Assembly (NCBI GenBank): GCA_019359765.1
Contig: JAHHGU010000042.1
Span: 1-46,643 of the forward strand
DNA: 46,643 nt
Direction of reading: 5' to 3'
DNA from: Aphanothece sp. CMT-3BRIN-NPC111
GTDB taxonomy: Bacteria; Cyanobacteriota; Cyanobacteriia; Cyanobacteriales; JAHHGU01
This document shows, piece by piece, positions 35,008 to 43,706 of this stretch; position 1 is the stretch's first letter; each line of letters opens with the position of its first letter. Under the pieces are notes generated by a model. That model was not told where the DNA came from and did not search any database. It saw only the letters and a program-made list of their open reading frames with translations. The translations under genes and the position numbers were made by a program.

Positions 35008-35102
35008 TCAAGCTTGCGCTGTAACGGGAGATTCTTGCTTCAATGAAACCTGCTTTTTGGCACAAGTACCAATGAGTCTTACAGCTTCTCCAGAAGCTTA
35101 AA
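35008..35102 (-). pseudogene. Possible TnpB C-terminal fragment
   Basis: On the minus strand a frame ending at 35008 reads ASGEAVRLIGTCAKKQVSLK followed by QESPVTAQA and a stop. This Gly/Ser-rich tail with a KQE motif is reminiscent of the C-terminus of IS200/IS605-type TnpB proteins. Only about 29 residues remain and no catalytic part is present, so this is a weak call for a mobile-element relic just downstream of the amidase gene. Confidence 0.35.
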
Positions 35103-35274
35103 GTCCGGTATGCCATACCGTATTTGTAAGGTTTTGTCTTCTTACTTTTCCTAATTATGTTGCGAAAGTTTTCACAACTACAGGAAGTTCATTTGACTGT
35201 TGGTATTTGACCACAAAACCATGCCCACTATTCATCTCACCACCAAATATTTGCTAATTGCTAAAAGCTAATTG

Positions 35275-35946
35275 CTAATTGCTCTGAGACAGGCGTTTAA
35301 GAGATATTCTTGCCGCCTCAGCAACATGACGATGGCTGTCTTTTGCCATGTATTTTAGTGCTGAGATGCTCTTGGGTGTGGGAAGATGCCCCAAAGCCTC
35401 TGCTAACCGTTGACGGACAATCCAATCGCTAGACTGGGCAAATGCCAGGATGTGATCTACAGCTTGTATGGCTTTGATTTCTCCTAAAGCTGCGATCGCA
35501 GCTTGTTGCACTACCACTTCCTTGCTTTCTAAAGCCCGGATGAGGACGTCGTATGCACGGGGATCTTTCAAGTTGCCAAGCGCTACAGCAGCACTAAAGC
35601 GTACTAGCCAATCAGTATCTTCATAAAATGCCCGTACTAGAGCTTCAAGAGCTCTTTTGTCTTCCAGATAGCCTAAAGCCCCCGCAGCATCGGCGCGAAT
35701 GCCGTAGTCGGGATCTGTTTCCAGTAACTTTACTAAAATCGGATAGCATTCCTCAGTGGGTTTGACGCCCAGGGCAAATACTGCCATTGAGCGAATCTGG
35801 AGGTTTTCGTCGTCCAATACCTTTTTAATCAAGGGCACTGCCTCAACTGCTGGCACGTCACGTAGTGAAGCTAGAGCCAGCATGCGATCGCGCTTATCGC
35901 CACTCTCTAGTTGAGTTGCAAGTTGTTCTAACGTGAGATTATTCAT
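35275..35946 (-). CDS. HEAT-repeat protein, NblB/CpcE-like
   Basis: The 223-residue protein is built of about six HEAT/PBS-lyase-like repeats of 31-33 residues (RSMAVFALG, RADAAGALGYL, RFSAAVALGNL, QQAAIAALGEI, RQRLAEALGHL). It resembles the cyanobacterial NblB family in size and repeat type. NblB assists phycobilisome degradation or bilin removal during starvation; CpcE-type bilin lyase subunits are a related alternative. The specific role is inferred from length and cyanobacterial context only. It is divergent from a large sensor kinase, and the shared upstream region contains a perfect dyad (35998-36034) about 50 bases from its start codon. Confidence 0.8.
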   Translation of the reverse strand: MNNLTLEQLATQLESGDKRDRMLALASLRDVPAVEAVPLIKKVLDDENLQIRSMAVFALGVKPTEECYPILVKLLETDPDYGIRADAAGALGYLEDKRALEALVRAFYEDTDWLVRFSAAVALGNLKDPRAYDVLIRALESKEVVVQQAAIAALGEIKAIQAVDHILAFAQSSDWIVRQRLAEALGHLPTPKSISALKYMAKDSHRHVAEAARISLKRLSQSN

Positions 35947-36374
35947 TAGCTTTTATAGACCTTTTACAAATCTTAACAAATTTTTATAACTTGGTTCAGG
36001 TTCACACTCTTGATGCTACAAATAGTGTGAACCTAAAGTAAGTTGCCATCTCCGACCACAGACAAGCGCTGAAACGCTTTATAGCCACATTCATGAATAA
36101 GGATAATTCAACTACTGCGCTAGCGATGACCAGGTGGTATCGCGACATCGCCTATCAGGAAATACTTGGAGATGTTTCCCATATATGCGGCAAGGAAGTT
36201 TTTGTCCTTTGGCAACATAGGATAACTTTTTTTAGTCTAATTTACTGGGGATCGCCTGTACTCCCTCTCAAGGTAGGCGCTCACAAAAAGTTTCATTGGT
36301 TACAATTATTTGTCAGCATAATTCGAGAATCAGCTTGATGGCTTAAGGTCTGAGCTGAGTACAGAATATTTTCT
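35947..36374. other. Divergent intergenic region before the sensor kinase
   Basis: Apart from the dyad, the region holds an open frame of 81 codons (36093-36338) with no recognisable features. Its ATG lacks a good ribosome binding site, so I do not call it a gene. Confidence 0.5.
35998..36034. promoter_or_regulatory. Perfect dyad in a divergent promoter region
   Basis: AGGTTCACACT (35998-36008) and AGTGTGAACCT (36024-36034) are exact complements separated by 15 bases. They lie 52 bases upstream of the HEAT-protein start on the divergent side. The dyad resembles an operator for a dimeric regulator; a transcript hairpin is the alternative. Confidence 0.5.
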
Positions 36375-38957
36375 ATGACACTAGAAACGATACATGACGT
36401 GGGTGAATATTCTCGGAATGGCATTGTATTTAAAAAGCTGCAAAAGATTCTGTCAGCTATAGAAAAAAGTTACGATCTATCTCCAAAACAAATGCATTTT
36501 CAGGCATATATCTTGGAGCAGCTTGACAATGCGGTAATTGCCACAGATATAGAGGGTAATATCATATACTTAAACCGCTTTGCTCAGATTACTTATCAAT
36601 GGGAAGCTAAAGAAATTATTGGTAATAATATATGCAAAGTCATTATCTCCCCTAAAAATTCTCAGCTATTCGAGTCTACCTTTGCGAATTTAACAGAATC
36701 TAACGTGTGGCAAGGCTGCTTGATTGTACAACGCAAAGATGGCAGCGAATTTATGGCAGACGTGATTAATACTGTAATCCGAAATGCGAACGGTAATGTC
36801 AAAGGATTTGTCAGTATTTCTGTAGATGCCACTGAGCGGGAGCGGGCACAGAGGGCGTGGAAACAATCAGAAGCAAATTTAAAAGCTATTTTTAATAGTA
36901 GCTTACAAGCTGTTATTTTAATAGACCGAGAGCGTAAAATTCAAAATTTTAATAGAACTGCTAATAATTGGGCAAAAAAAATATATGGTGAAAGTTTAAA
37001 AAAAAATAATTTAATTAATACTTTTATTACTCAAGAGGAGGCTAATAGCTTTAACAGGATTTTTAATTGTGCAATTAAAGGTAAAACAATAAAAATAGAG
37101 AAATGCTTTTCTGGACTAGAGAAAGATTATTATTGGTTTGAAATTAATTATTGCCCTGTATTTGATGATAACGGTCAAGTTATAGGGGTTTGTCAAGTTG
37201 CCATTAATATTGATCGTCATAAAAAAGCGATTGATGAAGCTGCCAAAAGTGAAAAGCGTTTTCGTTCGCTGGTACAAAACTCGTCCGATATTATTACTGT
37301 ATTAGAAGGAGATGGCAATATTCGCTATGTAAGTCCTTCAGTAGAGCGGATTTTGGATTATAAGCCAGAAGATATAATTGGCAAAAATGCTTTTGACTAC
37401 ATCCATCCGCAAGAAAGGTCAACTACTCAGTCCCAGTTTTCTAGCAGTCTCAAGCAACCAGGCGTAGTAGTTTTAAAAGAGCTTCGGCTCCGTCATGGTT
37501 CAGGCAAGTGGATTTATGTGGAAGCAGCTGTCAATAACCTGCTTGATGAAGCCAGTACTAAAGGTGTGGTTGTCAACTGCCGCGATATTACTGATCGTAA
37601 ACAAGCAGAGGCGGCGCTGCGACAGCAATCGCTCAAAGAGCAGGCTCTCAACAAATTCACACGCACGCTCCGCAGTTATCTAGATTTAGAGACTATTGGT
37701 GCCATAGTTGTCAAGGAAATCAGCCAGATGTTCCAGGCTGACTATGTGGAAATTCAGCAATATCACCCTTCTCGTCAGGTGTGGTCAACTGTCGCGGAAT
37801 ACCGACAACAGGGCGGTTCCCCAAGTAGGCTGGGTGTCGAAGTTACAGATTTGGATAATGAGATTAATCGCAAGCTCAAGCAGTTAGATATTGTCAAAAT
37901 TACCGCTGTCGATGCCGAAGATGCCGAGGCAAGCAGCTTTCTGAACCCGAAATCTATGGGGGCTTGGTTGTTAGTACCCCTGCACTTTCAACAGCGCCTC
38001 TGGGGAAGTCTGAGGCTGATGAGGGCAGGTAATGCCGATGAATGGCAAGAGTCGGAGGTAGAATTGGTGCGGGCGATCGCCGATCAACTAGCGATCGCCA
38101 TTCAGCAAGCTCAGTTATATCAGCAGAGTTCAGCGCTTAACGCCGATCTCGAATGCCAAGTACAGGAACGCACCGCCCAGCTGGAACAAAAAGTCCAGGA
38201 ACTACAGCAACTAAATGTACTTAAAGACGACTTTCTCAGCACTGTTTCCCACGAACTGCGAACGCCATTAGCAAATATGAAGATGGCAATCCAAATGCTC
38301 AAAATAGCGCCCAACAGCGAGCGGCGTCAGCGGTATTTGGAAATCTTGGAATCAGAGTGCGCTAGAGAAACAGAGATGATCAACGATCTTTTAGACTTGC
38401 AACGGTTGGAAGTTGCCGCTTACTCAATTGCTCTAGAAACAATCAATTTGCAAGATTGGTTACACAGCATCATTGAGCCATTTGTCTCTCGCACTCAAGA
38501 ACACAAGCAGATCCTCCAATATGACCTACCAGCAGACCTGCCGCCGATGGTTTCAGATCGCTCCAGCCTAGGGCGGGTTTTAGCAGAACTGCTCAACAAT
38601 GCCTGTAAATACACCCCACCTGGCTATAAAATCATCCTCAGCGTCAGTTACGAACCCAATTTTTCCAGTCAAACACCGCACAATTCGCCAGTAATGACGT
38701 TTACGATCAGCAACCAGGCAGAAATCCCTGCTGCTGAGTTACCGCGCATCTTTGAGAAGTTTTATCGTGTTCCCAATGCCGACCCCTGGAAGCAAGGTGG
38801 CACAGGCTTGGGATTAGCCCTGGTGCAACAGTTAATTGGCAAGATGGAGGGTACTATTGAAGTGAAAAGCAGCGGTGGATGGACGGCATTTATTATAAAA
38901 ATTCCAGCCCGTCCCAGCGCCCAGCTTAGAGCAACAGGTCAAAGACGCCTAGTTTGA
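36375..38957 (+). CDS. Multi-PAS/GAF sensor histidine kinase
   Basis: The 860-residue protein has three PAS domains (about 45-155, 165-285, 295-410), a GAF domain (about 425-590), a coiled-coil linker (about 590-618), HisKA with phospho-acceptor His626 (STVSHELRTPL) and HATPase_c (about 720-855). It has no transmembrane helix, so it senses in the cytoplasm. No Cys in the GAF domain marks it as a bilin-binding photoreceptor. In the ATPase the N box is NNACKYTP and the G2 box GGTGLGLAL, but the G1 box reads SNQAEIP instead of the common DNGPGIP. No response regulator is adjacent. It is divergent from the HEAT-repeat gene. Confidence 0.93.
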   Translation: MTLETIHDVGEYSRNGIVFKKLQKILSAIEKSYDLSPKQMHFQAYILEQLDNAVIATDIEGNIIYLNRFAQITYQWEAKEIIGNNICKVIISPKNSQLFESTFANLTESNVWQGCLIVQRKDGSEFMADVINTVIRNANGNVKGFVSISVDATERERAQRAWKQSEANLKAIFNSSLQAVILIDRERKIQNFNRTANNWAKKIYGESLKKNNLINTFITQEEANSFNRIFNCAIKGKTIKIEKCFSGLEKDYYWFEINYCPVFDDNGQVIGVCQVAINIDRHKKAIDEAAKSEKRFRSLVQNSSDIITVLEGDGNIRYVSPSVERILDYKPEDIIGKNAFDYIHPQERSTTQSQFSSSLKQPGVVVLKELRLRHGSGKWIYVEAAVNNLLDEASTKGVVVNCRDITDRKQAEAALRQQSLKEQALNKFTRTLRSYLDLETIGAIVVKEISQMFQADYVEIQQYHPSRQVWSTVAEYRQQGGSPSRLGVEVTDLDNEINRKLKQLDIVKITAVDAEDAEASSFLNPKSMGAWLLVPLHFQQRLWGSLRLMRAGNADEWQESEVELVRAIADQLAIAIQQAQLYQQSSALNADLECQVQERTAQLEQKVQELQQLNVLKDDFLSTVSHELRTPLANMKMAIQMLKIAPNSERRQRYLEILESECARETEMINDLLDLQRLEVAAYSIALETINLQDWLHSIIEPFVSRTQEHKQILQYDLPADLPPMVSDRSSLGRVLAELLNNACKYTPPGYKIILSVSYEPNFSSQTPHNSPVMTFTISNQAEIPAAELPRIFEKFYRVPNADPWKQGGTGLGLALVQQLIGKMEGTIEVKSSGGWTAFIIKIPARPSAQLRATGQRRLV

Positions 38958-39241
38958 AAAAGCGAGAACTTTTTAAAGTCAGTTTTAATAGTTCTGAGTT
39001 TTAAGTTTTGAGTTATAATTAATAAATTATATTATAAGTCAATTTGAGGAATTTTAAACCCCAAATGAATGCATATATGTGGTACAATAAAATTATTTGT
39101 TTTTTAGTATATAAATACCTGATAATTCAAGATTGAATATTTCCATTCATGTTTTATTAGCTCAGGCGATCGCTGCTATCTGTTTTCAGAATAACTTTTA
39201 TAGCAGTGGAAACATCCCTTACGACAAACTAACTCTGCTAA

Positions 39242-39262
39242 AGACGTTCCATCGGAACGTCT
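39242..39262. repeat. AGACGTTCC palindrome, copy 3
   Basis: AGACGTTCC (39242-39250) and GGAACGTCT (39254-39262) flank a three-base centre. It is closely similar to the 15831-15859 copy, and a weaker relative is at 2412-2443. Confidence 0.7.
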
Positions 39263-39405
39263 CTACTAAATTCATATATGTCCTAATCGTCTTGGCGATT
39301 GCTATATTATGTATCAATGTCTCGCCTACAGGGGCAAATAGATTAATCGAGTGCGTGAGGAGATAGGGGAATTATTAACTAAAATTAAAATTTATAACTC
39401 TTTTA

Positions 39406-39442
39406 TTCAAAACTCAAAACTCAAAACTTAAAACTCAAAACT
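39406..39442. repeat. AAAACTC/AAAACTT heptad repeat, copy 2
   Basis: Five near-tandem heptads of the form AAAACTC or AAAACTT immediately precede the ykgJ-like gene. Reverse-complement heptads at about 38990-39015 begin the same gap. Confidence 0.65.
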
Positions 39443-39455
39443 ATTTTGGTGAACT

Positions 39456-39806
39456 ATGGCAACTTGGCGCTGTGTAAAGCAATGTGGAGCCTGCTGTCAT
39501 CTTGACCCAGCAGATAGACCAGATTTAGACCAATATCTCTCTCCAGAGGAATTGGAACTTTATCTGAGCATGGTCGGTGAACAGGGATGGTGTGTAAACT
39601 TCGATCGCACCGCGCGAGAATGTCGCATTTATGAAGACCGCCCTCGCTTCTGCCGGGTGCAGGCGGATGTTTTTCAGGATTTGTATGGTGTTGAGCCAGA
39701 TGAACTGAACGAGTTTGCAATTGACTGTTGCAGCCAGCAGATTGAGGGGGTTTATGGCGATCGCAGCTTAGAAATGCTCCGCTTTCACGGGGAAGTTGGC
39801 ATTTGA
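39456..39806 (+). CDS. YkgJ-family cysteine cluster protein
   Basis: The 116-residue protein has the CxxxCxxCC start of the YkgJ family (C6, C10, C13, C14) and further cysteines C46, C56 and C66 in GWCVNFDRTARECRIYEDRPRFCR (shown here as parts), with DCC further on. Such proteins are predicted to bind iron, zinc or an Fe-S cluster; the function is unknown. Length is normal for short family members. It is transcribed toward the GDT1-like pair 95 bases downstream. A link to metal handling is plausible but unproven. Confidence 0.85.
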   Translation: MATWRCVKQCGACCHLDPADRPDLDQYLSPEELELYLSMVGEQGWCVNFDRTARECRIYEDRPRFCRVQADVFQDLYGVEPDELNEFAIDCCSQQIEGVYGDRSLEMLRFHGEVGI

Positions 39807-39901
39807 GCGGGTTCTGGAGCCTGCATCTTCTATCTTTAGGGGGAAAGCTTGATATTTTCAGATCTTTTCTGAGAAAATGAAAAGAATGTGAAAAAGATGC
39901 T

Positions 39902-40390
39902 GTGTTAGAGCATAACTACCCTGTGAAAAGTTCCGCGTTGCCTTCTAGCTTGCCTACCTTAGAATCTTCTCCAAACCTAGCGCCTCAAGTTAAGCCAGTA
40001 CCCACAGAAAATACTAAGGAGTTGGAGTCTCTTACTGTAATTGAATCAGCCTCATTTTCAATAGTGAGGAGCGATCGCAACCAGAAGCCGCCAGCAAAAG
40101 TGCAGCAACGGGGGGCATGGGGTGTTTTTAGCTCGACGTTCTTGACCATCTTTTTAGCTGAAATGGGAGATAAAACCCAGCTAGCCACCCTACTGATGAG
40201 CGCTGAATCCCAGTCTCCTTGGGTGGTTTTTGCTGGTGCCGGTGTTGCACTTATCGCCACAAGCTTACTGGGTGTCCTACTGGGGCGCTGGCTGGCAAGG
40301 TCACTTTCTCCTAAAACACTGGAAGCGTCAGCAGGAACACTGTTACTCTTCATTTCCGTTCTGCTGCTGTGGGATGTGGTGAATTTCTAG
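39902..40390 (+). CDS. Half-size TMEM165/GDT1 (UPF0016) cation exporter subunit 1
   Basis: The 162-residue protein has one copy of the UPF0016 signature EMGDKTQLATLL (E87, G89, D90, K91, T92) and three transmembrane helices (about 73-93, 105-128, 140-160). Full-length GDT1/Mnx proteins have two such halves with six or seven helices and export Mn2+ or Ca2+ across the thylakoid or plasma membrane. Here the second half is a separate gene starting 60 bases downstream, so the two presumably form a heterodimer. The first 70 residues form a polar, Ser/Pro-rich extension. The start is GTG at 39902; no ATG lies before the first helix. Confidence 0.85.
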   Translation: MLEHNYPVKSSALPSSLPTLESSPNLAPQVKPVPTENTKELESLTVIESASFSIVRSDRNQKPPAKVQQRGAWGVFSSTFLTIFLAEMGDKTQLATLLMSAESQSPWVVFAGAGVALIATSLLGVLLGRWLARSLSPKTLEASAGTLLLFISVLLLWDVVNF

Positions 40391-40450
40391 TAAACTTTCA
40401 CCAAACGCCTGAGCCGCGATCACCCCCTGCACCAAAACAACAGCAATTTT

Positions 40451-40741
40451 ATGGACTGGCAACTTTTAGGACTGAGTTTCATTACTGTATTTTTGGCCGA
40501 GATTGGAGACAAAAGCCAACTAGCGGCGATCGCTCTGGGCGGTAGTTCCAAATCACCCCGCGCCGTGTTTTTAGGTGCAGTGACAGCGCTGCTACTGGCT
40601 AGCTTTTTGGGTGTACTAGCAGGGGGTGAAATGGCGGCTCTGTTGCCTGCTCGTTTACTGAAGGCGATCGCTGCGATTGGTTTTGCCATCCTTGCTGTGC
40701 GCTTGCTATGGCCCAAGGCTGATTTACCAGAAGATTCATGA
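40451..40741 (+). CDS. Half-size TMEM165/GDT1 (UPF0016) cation exporter subunit 2
   Basis: The 96-residue protein has three transmembrane helices and the UPF0016 motif AEIGDKSQLAAIAL (E17, G19, D20, K21, S22), complementary to the EMGDKTQ of its upstream neighbour. The motif order (T in the first, S in the second) is the one seen in the two halves of full-length GDT1. It lies 60 bases after the first half-gene on the same strand and is likely co-transcribed. Together they should form a Mn2+/Ca2+ exporter, important for photosystem II manganese homeostasis. Confidence 0.85.
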   Translation: MDWQLLGLSFITVFLAEIGDKSQLAAIALGGSSKSPRAVFLGAVTALLLASFLGVLAGGEMAALLPARLLKAIAAIGFAILAVRLLWPKADLPEDS

Positions 40742-41070
40742 TCAGCGCTTTAGCGGGGCTGGAGTTTTAAATTTTGAGTGTGGAATGAATAACCACGTTG
40801 AAGCAAGGAATGTGAGCTATCCACACTAGACCGAACTGGCTGACAGGAAAACTTTTTACTACGACAAATTGGCTTTTATTAATGAGCTTACACAGAAATC
40901 CTTGACGACGTGAAATTTTGTTCAAGTCTCCTTCTTTTTTTGGGGGACAAACGAGGAAAATCTCACAATAGACTAAGCCTCGTCCATTCTTTGGGCGAGG
41001 CAAATCTACAATTGTTTGGCGTAAGTTGTTAGCCCATTGGTACACCTTGGCAACAACTTTTCTCTACAGG
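40742..41070. other. Intergenic region between convergent genes
   Basis: No gene is supported. A minus-strand frame (40767-41045) is open but lacks recognisable protein features. A hairpin GCCTCGTCC/GGGCGAGGC at 40977-41001 (one G-U pair) may terminate the exporter transcript. Confidence 0.45.
40977..41001. terminator. Hairpin between convergent genes
   Basis: Nine-base arms (40977-40985 and 40993-41001), including one G-U pair, surround the loop ATTCTTT. It lies between the exporter pair and the convergent membrane-protein gene. Confidence 0.5.
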
Positions 41071-41574
41071 TTAAGATTCTTGATGAGAATAGCACAAGCC
41101 CAAAAGCGTACCGCCTAAGATCAGCTTAAGAGTTTCTAACACCCAATAACCTTCGTGCATCTGAGTCATCGCCGCAGGCGTTCCCGCCGCTGGGTCGAAT
41201 AGATTCAACTGTAGCCCCAAAGCACTCATCTCAGGAGTCAATATATACGTATAGGCGATCGCAATTATCAAAAGTAGGATCGATAAAAGAATCGGCTGAC
41301 GTCCTGCATACTCGGAAGCATTTTGAGTTCCTTTAATAGCCAAGAGACTCGTCAACACTAATGCCGCACACAGCAATTCAATGCGATTAAAAACCCAGAA
41401 GATTGAATATCCTGCTGTGGCAAATCCGGCTTGAGTCATCATGCCAGTTGCATAAAGACTAGGCATAATCACCAAATCCAAAATTAAGCTGCTACTTAGC
41501 CAGAAGGCTAAAGTAAAAATGACAGTTGTTTGCCATGCAGGTCGCTTTAATTGGATATTAGAGATAGCAGCCAT
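41071..41574 (-). CDS. Hypothetical membrane protein, DUF4149-like
   Basis: The 167-residue protein has four transmembrane helices (about 15-37, 52-80, 95-112 and 142-162). FWLSSSLILDLVIMPSLYATGM, the FNRIELLCAALVL stretch and a late His in MHEGYWVLETLKLILGGTLLG recall the DUF4149 (TMEM205-like) family, whose role is unknown. This is a tentative match. It has no operon partner and diverges from the metallophosphoesterase gene across a 140-base AT-rich promoter region. Confidence 0.72.
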   Translation of the reverse strand: MAAISNIQLKRPAWQTTVIFTLAFWLSSSLILDLVIMPSLYATGMMTQAGFATAGYSIFWVFNRIELLCAALVLTSLLAIKGTQNASEYAGRQPILLSILLLIIAIAYTYILTPEMSALGLQLNLFDPAAGTPAAMTQMHEGYWVLETLKLILGGTLLGLCYSHQES

Positions 41575-41715
41575 CGTGTTTCCTCTCCTTTCTGTCTTAT
41601 TTTCAGCTTAACGAACAGCGTTGGCGAAAAATGTTAATTTTTTTCACTAAAACATGAAATAAATCATCATAAAACTTTAATTAAAATAATTACTCAGAGT
41701 AGTGTGGTGAAGTCT

Positions 41716-43122
41716 ATGCACTCGTTCGATGCCAGGAAATCTCATGTCGTAAAGGCAAGTTTCCAAAAATTGTCACTTACTTTATTCAAACCAATTCCTA
41801 ATCTCCGGCTTGGCTTGTTCAGTCTTGGAATTGGGCTTTTAAGTTTTGCCCCTCAGCCTGGCGCTACCATCACGCCTCCCAATCAAAGGGAAACACCTCC
41901 GGCTTCCATGTGGGTGGAGATGGGACCAGACGGGATGGCGATCGCGCGTGCGATTACACCAGAAACGACTTGTCCAAGCCTCACCTTAGACTCGCAATTA
42001 CAACCCATGCAGGTGCGGGCAGCAGCCCAACCTCCAGACTATCCAGTGTTAGTCTGTGAACTGACAATTCCTTCAGGTACTCAATCAGCTGCGATCGCAG
42101 GTCAAGCTTTACCCCTACCAAAGTCCAATCCTGAGCGGATTCTTGTCATAGGTGATACAGGCTGCCGGATTAAAATCAGAAACAATGCCAATCAAGCCGG
42201 GGAAAGTAAAGGCGAAGCTCAAGCCTGCAACGACCCGCAAGCGTGGCCCTTTAATCAAATAGCGAAAACTGCTGCTGCCTGGGAACCAGATCTAGTGATT
42301 CACCTCGGTGACTATCATTATCGAGAATCGCCCTGTCCTGCTGGAAATAGCAGCTGTGCAGGTAGTCCTTGGGGGTATAACTGGGGGGCATGGAATGCGG
42401 ATTTTTTCACACCAGCAGCCCCATTATTGCAAGCAGCACCTTGGGTAGTAATTCGCGGTAACCACGAAGATTGTAATCGTGCTGGAGCAGGTTGGTTCCG
42501 CTTTCTCGATCCCCGCCCCTTGCCTACAAGTTGTAAGGAATATACATTGCCTTACACGGTTCCCGCAGGGAACTTGCGACTTTTAGTGTTGGACACCTCA
42601 AAAGCCAACGACCTCAAAGCACCTCCAGATCAGGTAGTTGCCTACTCGCTTTTGCTTGCGGAAATAAATTTTTTAGCAGGGAAAAACGCCTGGTTACTCA
42701 TGCATCATCCCCTGTGGGCAGTTGGACACCAGGGCGAGGTTGCAGGAAATGAACAACTCTTTCGCACTAATCCTACACTTCAGGCAGCTTCTAAAAACAG
42801 CCTTTCTCCGGGAATAAAACTGGTGTTAAGCGGTCATATGCATCTGTTTGAGGCACTTAGCTTTGCTGACAAGCGTCCGCCCAACATTGTGGTCGGAAAC
42901 AGTGGCACACAGTTAGACCCTCCAATCACCTCCTCCTTGACCGGGCTTCCGATAGCAGGCACAAATATAGCCAGTGGCAAAACTATCCACAAATTTGGGT
43001 ACGCTACTGTTGAGCGAGCGGGTAGTGGCTGGAAGATGAGCATCCATGACATAAATGGAGCAGTAGAAACTATCTGCACAATTCAGGGTTCTAGCGTCGA
43101 TAGCGCTATATGTACACCTTAA
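41716..43122 (+). CDS. Secreted metallophosphoesterase
   Basis: The calcineurin-like phosphoesterase fold is shown by VIGDTGC, HLGDYHYRES, RGNHEDC, LLMHHPLW and GHMHLFEAL, in the proper order for a dinuclear metal centre. The N-terminus has a signal-like hydrophobic segment (about 30-50; LRLGLFSLGIGLLSFAP) and the domain contains several Cys pairs, so the enzyme is probably periplasmic or extracellular. It may act on phosphate esters, like purple acid phosphatase relatives; the substrate is unknown. Possible starts are GTG at 41704 or 41707 and ATG at 41716; the ATG is used here. It is followed directly by the DUF2808 gene, suggesting an operon. Confidence 0.88.
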   Translation: MHSFDARKSHVVKASFQKLSLTLFKPIPNLRLGLFSLGIGLLSFAPQPGATITPPNQRETPPASMWVEMGPDGMAIARAITPETTCPSLTLDSQLQPMQVRAAAQPPDYPVLVCELTIPSGTQSAAIAGQALPLPKSNPERILVIGDTGCRIKIRNNANQAGESKGEAQACNDPQAWPFNQIAKTAAAWEPDLVIHLGDYHYRESPCPAGNSSCAGSPWGYNWGAWNADFFTPAAPLLQAAPWVVIRGNHEDCNRAGAGWFRFLDPRPLPTSCKEYTLPYTVPAGNLRLLVLDTSKANDLKAPPDQVVAYSLLLAEINFLAGKNAWLLMHHPLWAVGHQGEVAGNEQLFRTNPTLQAASKNSLSPGIKLVLSGHMHLFEALSFADKRPPNIVVGNSGTQLDPPITSSLTGLPIAGTNIASGKTIHKFGYATVERAGSGWKMSIHDINGAVETICTIQGSSVDSAICTP

Positions 43123-43130
43123 ATAAACTC

Positions 43131-43706
43131 ATGATTTCTTTTCAACCCATGCGCCTTTTAACCGTATTCGCAACCACACTTACCCTAGCGGCAGAAATTG
43201 TGGGAATTGTCGGTCAGTCTGCTCATGCCATTCAGCTTCAGGATGGAACGGTCTGGTTTGAAAAGTCGCCTAGCTTAATTGCCACCACAACTACCTTCAA
43301 TAATACTTATGTATGGGGAGCAACCTATTATTTCACGCTCAGCTTGCCAGAGAATGCCGGTGAACCGCTGCAACGGGTCACTATTACCCAAATTGAAGGA
43401 TTAGATAATATCCGATATCAGCTTGAAGACAGCTATGCCTTTGAGGGAAGACGTAGGGATAAAGGAAAAAAACTTACTCTAGGAGAGGTAACTAGGAATC
43501 GTGATAACCGCGAGGTTTCCGTAACGTTTGATCCGCCAGTTCCTCCGGGTAAAACAGTGACAATTGCCCTTCGCCCTGTTCGTAATCCCTTTGATGACGG
43601 TATCTATCTTTTTGGAGTTAAGGCGTTTCCTGCTGGAGAAAAAGCCTATGGTTTAAATCTAGGAGTTGGACGCCTGCAATTTTACCGACGAGGTTACATC
43701 TTTTAA
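43131..43706 (+). CDS. DUF2808-domain secreted protein
   Basis: A cleavable signal peptide (MRLLTVFATTLTLAAEIVGI region, cleavage after about AHA) precedes a mature domain typical of DUF2808: IQLQDGTVWFEKSPSL, TFNNTYVWGATYYFTLSLPENAG, PPGKTVTIALRPVRNP and FDDGIYLFGVKAFPAG. The family is confined mainly to cyanobacteria and has no assigned function. The ATG at 43110 would overlap the phosphoesterase stop by 13 bases; the ATG at 43131 or even 43149 gives a more usual signal peptide. The tight spacing suggests co-transcription with the phosphoesterase, so the two may act outside the cytoplasm together. Confidence 0.82.
   Translation: MISFQPMRLLTVFATTLTLAAEIVGIVGQSAHAIQLQDGTVWFEKSPSLIATTTTFNNTYVWGATYYFTLSLPENAGEPLQRVTITQIEGLDNIRYQLEDSYAFEGRRRDKGKKLTLGEVTRNRDNREVSVTFDPPVPPGKTVTIALRPVRNPFDDGIYLFGVKAFPAGEKAYGLNLGVGRLQFYRRGYIF

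Larger units (their letters stand above)
38958..39455. other. Repeat-rich intergenic region
   Basis: This gap holds AAAACTC/AAAACTT-type heptads at both ends (about 38990-39015, reversed as GAGTTTTAAGTTTTGAG, and 39406-39442). A GACGTTCC palindrome sits in the middle (39242-39262). A short open frame at 39133-39366 runs through this palindrome and is not considered a gene. Confidence 0.55.

Noticed and set aside
36093..36338. 81-codon open frame before the sensor kinase
   Set aside because: No ribosome binding site, no protein-like motif, and it lies in a divergent regulatory gap.
39133..39366. 77-codon open frame after the sensor kinase
   Set aside because: It begins with TTG and reads straight through a dispersed palindrome.
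40767..41045. 92-codon minus-strand frame between convergent genes
   Set aside because: No family features; it overlaps a hairpin and lies where no gene is expected.
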